A DNA stretch of 64,000 bases, taken from NCBI GenBank assembly GCA_039183205.1, contig JBCDBR010000017.1, positions 1 through 64,000 on the forward strand. Reading direction: 5' to 3'. A model generated the notes under the pieces. It was given only the letters and a program-made list of their open reading frames with translations. It ran no database searches and was not told where the DNA came from. Positions 62,221 to 64,000 of this stretch are shown here, one piece after another. The stretch comes from HKCCE3408 sp039183205 (lineage in GTDB: Bacteria > Pseudomonadota > Alphaproteobacteria > Rhodobacterales > Rhodobacteraceae). Position numbers and translations under genes: made by a program. Positions within the stretch are counted from its first letter, which is position 1; each line of letters begins with the position of its first letter.

Positions 62221-62351
62221 CACAGCGCCCCTGGCGTGGCAGTTGCCCAGAAAAAGCCGGCCCAAAGGACGGCCATGATCAACGCAGCCATCGCCAAGCG
62301 TGGTCCGGCCCCGACGAGCAAGAGCCCAAGCGTGCGGTTCTTTGGGGTCAT
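62220..62351 (-). CDS. 43-residue single-pass membrane peptide in znu operon
   Basis: The ATG overlaps the zur stop (ATGA) and the TGA overlaps the znuC start by one base, so it is translationally coupled on both sides. It encodes MTPKNRTLGLLLVGAGPR, then a hydrophobic helix (AMAALIMAVLWAGFFW) and a short tail. No family is recognised. Its fixed place between the regulator and the ATPase suggests a small accessory subunit of the zinc transporter or a regulator of it. Confidence 0.7.
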   Translation of the reverse strand: MTPKNRTLGLLLVGAGPRLAMAALIMAVLWAGFFWATATPGAL

Positions 62352-62749
62352 GATGCCGGCCGTTCCGGGCCACAATCGGCGCAGGTGCCGTGCACTTCGA
62401 TCACGTGTCGCGATGGCGCGAAACCGGATTGCCCAACGACCGTCGACATACGCGCCAAGAGTTCGGGCGCAACGGTTTCTTCAACCGACCCGCAATCGTC
62501 GCAGATCGACAGGATCGATTGATGATCGTGGGCATCGCATTGGCAGGCCATATAGGCATTGAGCGACTCCAGACGGTGAATGCGCCCTTTTTTGATCAGC
62601 GCGTTCAAGGTCCGATAGACCGTGGTCGGCGCGATTTTGGGGTTATTTGCGCTCAGCGCGGCAAGAATATCGTAGGCCGACATCGGTGCATCGGCGCGCC
62701 GCAACGCGTCGAACACTTCGGATTGCATTTCTTCGCCGCGTTTGCGCAT
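62348..62749 (-). CDS. zur: Fur-family zinc repressor
   Basis: About 133 residues. DNA-binding winged helix (MSAYDILAALSANNPKIAPTTVYRTLNALIKKGRIHRLES) and metal sites in CQCDAHDHQSILSICDDCGSVEE and GTCADCG. It represses zinc-uptake genes when zinc is sufficient. I use the ATG with GGGGA close upstream (62749); an ATG at 62773 has no ribosome site and lies only three bases from the Zur-like box, which favours the shorter form. Confidence 0.92.
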   Translation of the reverse strand: MRKRGEEMQSEVFDALRRADAPMSAYDILAALSANNPKIAPTTVYRTLNALIKKGRIHRLESLNAYMACQCDAHDHQSILSICDDCGSVEETVAPELLARMSTVVGQSGFAPSRHVIEVHGTCADCGPERPAS

Positions 62750-62776
62750 GACGTCCCCAAGAATAGCCGTCATGTT

Positions 62777-62794
62777 GATATGCTATAATGTAAC
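62777..62794. promoter_or_regulatory. Zur-like box upstream of zur
   Basis: GATATGCTATAATGTAAC, sharing 13 of 18 positions with the site upstream of the CobW gene. Its place just before zur suggests self-regulated control of the zur-znuCB-znuA operon. Confidence 0.6.
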
Positions 62795-62916
62795 GAGTCG
62801 CAAGGCTACGCGGAGTGGAATCCGAGGCATGACAGCCTTGATCGGTGCGTGTATGCGGAGTGTCGTGCCCGGGGCAAACGGCAGCTGTGGCGGCGTTATG
62901 ATCCCTTCCTTGATGG

Positions 62917-63651
62917 TCACACCCGTCGCAACAAGTAGCTATCCATGATCCAGCCGTGCCGCGCACGCGCAGCCGCGCGCGTGGCGACAATGCGCGGCCC
63001 GGCCTCGACCAAAGGTCCAGCGTCAAGCACTTCCTCGGACATCCCCAAAAACGCACCCCACCAAATATGCAGGCCATCGGCCGGCAGGCCTGTAAAACTG
63101 CACGCGCCATCCAGCATGACCGCCACCGTCTCGGCCGCCTGAGGCCAGCCATGCTCGCGCAGCCGACGTCCTGTGGTAATGGTGATCGCACCATTGACAG
63201 TATTAAACGGGATTGCATGCGCCGCGGTCAGCGCTTGCAGCGCGGTGATCCCGGGCACAACGCGCAGGCGGGGGCGCGGCGAAAGCCGATCCGCGATGCG
63301 GAGCGTTGAATCGTAGAGGCCTGGATCGCCCCAGACCATCAGCGCAATCGGCCCAACGGGCTGGGCCGCCGCAATCGTTGCTGTCCAAATATCCGAAATC
63401 GCATCATGCCAGCGCGCCACGGCTTCGCCGTAGGGCCGCGTTTCATCGCGCAGGGGCATATCGAATTCGGCAACCGGCGCAGTGCTGCCGCTTTCGGCAA
63501 GGATGGTACGGCGCAGATCGACCAGATCGGCCTTGTCGGGCCCCTTTCGCGGGACCATCACAAGCGCTGCATCGCGCAAGGCGACGCGCGCCTCCTGCGT
63601 GACATGTGCGGGGTTGCCGGTGCCAATCCCGATAAGCCAAATCTCAGCCAT
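62917..63651 (-). CDS. cobF: Precorrin-6A synthase (deacetylating)
   Basis: 244 residues. Tetrapyrrole methylase fold: IWLIGIGTGNPAHVTQEA at the N-terminus, a VWGDPGLYDST segment and VVPGITALQAL, as in CobF. It performs C-1 methylation and deacetylation in aerobic cobalamin synthesis. It overlaps the cobA end by eight bases. Confidence 0.9.
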   Translation of the reverse strand: MAEIWLIGIGTGNPAHVTQEARVALRDAALVMVPRKGPDKADLVDLRRTILAESGSTAPVAEFDMPLRDETRPYGEAVARWHDAISDIWTATIAAAQPVGPIALMVWGDPGLYDSTLRIADRLSPRPRLRVVPGITALQALTAAHAIPFNTVNGAITITTGRRLREHGWPQAAETVAVMLDGACSFTGLPADGLHIWWGAFLGMSEEVLDAGPLVEAGPRIVATRAAARARHGWIMDSYLLRRV

Positions 63652-64000
63652 CGGCCAATGGTCCGTAAAAGATCAATGCGGGCTTGTCGCTGATCCCGCG
63701 CGACAGGCCCTGCGCCAATTCAGCAATCGTGCTGCGGGCGTAATCGGCCGCGGGCGTGCCCACGGCCTCGGCCAGCATTGCCGGCGTTTCCGGATCGAGG
63801 CCCTTGGCAATCAGCGCCTCGGCCAGCGCGGGAAATGTCCGTTTGCCCATCAAGATAACCGTACAGGCATTCGGGTCCGAGAGCGCGTCGAGATCAAGAT
63901 CGGGCGGCAGTTTGCCATCCACGTCATGGCCCGTGACGAATTGTACCCGCCGTGCCGTCAGCCGCCGGGTCAGCGGGATGCCCGCAGCTGCCGCAGCGGC
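63644..64000 (-). CDS. cobA: Uroporphyrinogen-III C-methyltransferase, C-terminal part
   Basis: Only the last 118 residues lie in the window; the gene continues past its right edge. AGIPLTRRLTARRVQFVTGH and CTVILMGKRTFPALAEAL match the C-terminal half of CobA/SUMT, which makes precorrin-2 from uroporphyrinogen III. Overlap with cobF shows a shared cobalamin operon. Confidence 0.88.
   Translation of the reverse strand, partial: AAAAAAGIPLTRRLTARRVQFVTGHDVDGKLPPDLDLDALSDPNACTVILMGKRTFPALAEALIAKGLDPETPAMLAEAVGTPAADYARSTIAELAQGLSRGISDKPALIFYGPLADG

Overview
The window looks like chromosomal DNA of a GC-rich alphaproteobacterium of the Rhodobacteraceae/roseobacter type. The signs are the GC-rich sequence, a SoeABC-type sulfite dehydrogenase, an STAS-fused MlaE, a glgP-glgB-glgC-glgA-glgX-malQ run, a zur-znuCBA locus and aerobic-type cobF/cobA. 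No rRNA, tRNA or CRISPR array was recognised. Most operons are tightly packed, with ATGA-type stop/start overlaps.

Layout. 1-2.3 kb: end of an unknown gene and a fused peptide-type ABC ATPase that appears to begin with an AUA codon. 2.4-6.3 kb: a Sel1-repeat/coiled-coil envelope protein and a membrane-anchored unknown. 6.4-7.2 kb: a decayed IS630-type transposase. 7.3-13.1 kb (minus): an ECF sigma factor, its membrane anti-sigma factor, a subtilase, a large secreted unknown and a SUMF1-like protein. 13.2-18.3 kb (minus): soeA, a DUF6882-like gene, soeB and soeC. 18.4-22.7 kb: an Mla/MCE lipid transporter. 22.8-34.3 kb: glycogen synthesis and breakdown. 34.3-41.3 kb: a lipase divergent from a fatty-acid dioxygenase (alpha-DOX/cyclooxygenase type), a half-size P450-like protein, an Old Yellow Enzyme, a di-haem cytochrome c and a small membrane protein. 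41.4-42.9 kb: a persulfide dioxygenase-rhodanese fusion and an acylphosphatase-like protein. 43.0-51.0 kb: a split Rieske oxygenase with a GST-like partner, an 8-oxoguanine-deaminase-type amidohydrolase and a BMP-type (nucleoside/purine) ABC transporter. 51.1-56.4 kb: AraC and Crp/Fnr-type regulators with an alpha/beta hydrolase, an NTF2-like protein and a CocE-type hydrolase. 56.7-62.8 kb: zinc homeostasis, including an unusual 52-residue, 14-cysteine metallothionein-like gene, CobW, DUF1826, ZnuABC, Zur and a 43-residue membrane peptide. 62.9-64 kb: cobF and the end of cobA.

Two gene groups look like possibly undescribed systems. The first is an oxylipin-like pathway (35.4-41.3 kb plus the divergent lipase): its order of lipase, fatty-acid dioxygenase, P450-like protein and OYE reductase resembles the logic of plant and fungal oxylipin synthesis. 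The second (43.0-51.0 kb) parallels the NdmC/NdmD/NdmE N-demethylase architecture: an oxygenase lacking its Rieske cluster, a separate Rieske protein and a GST homologue. Here it sits beside purine deaminase and purine uptake genes. Both functional readings are inferences from motifs and gene order.
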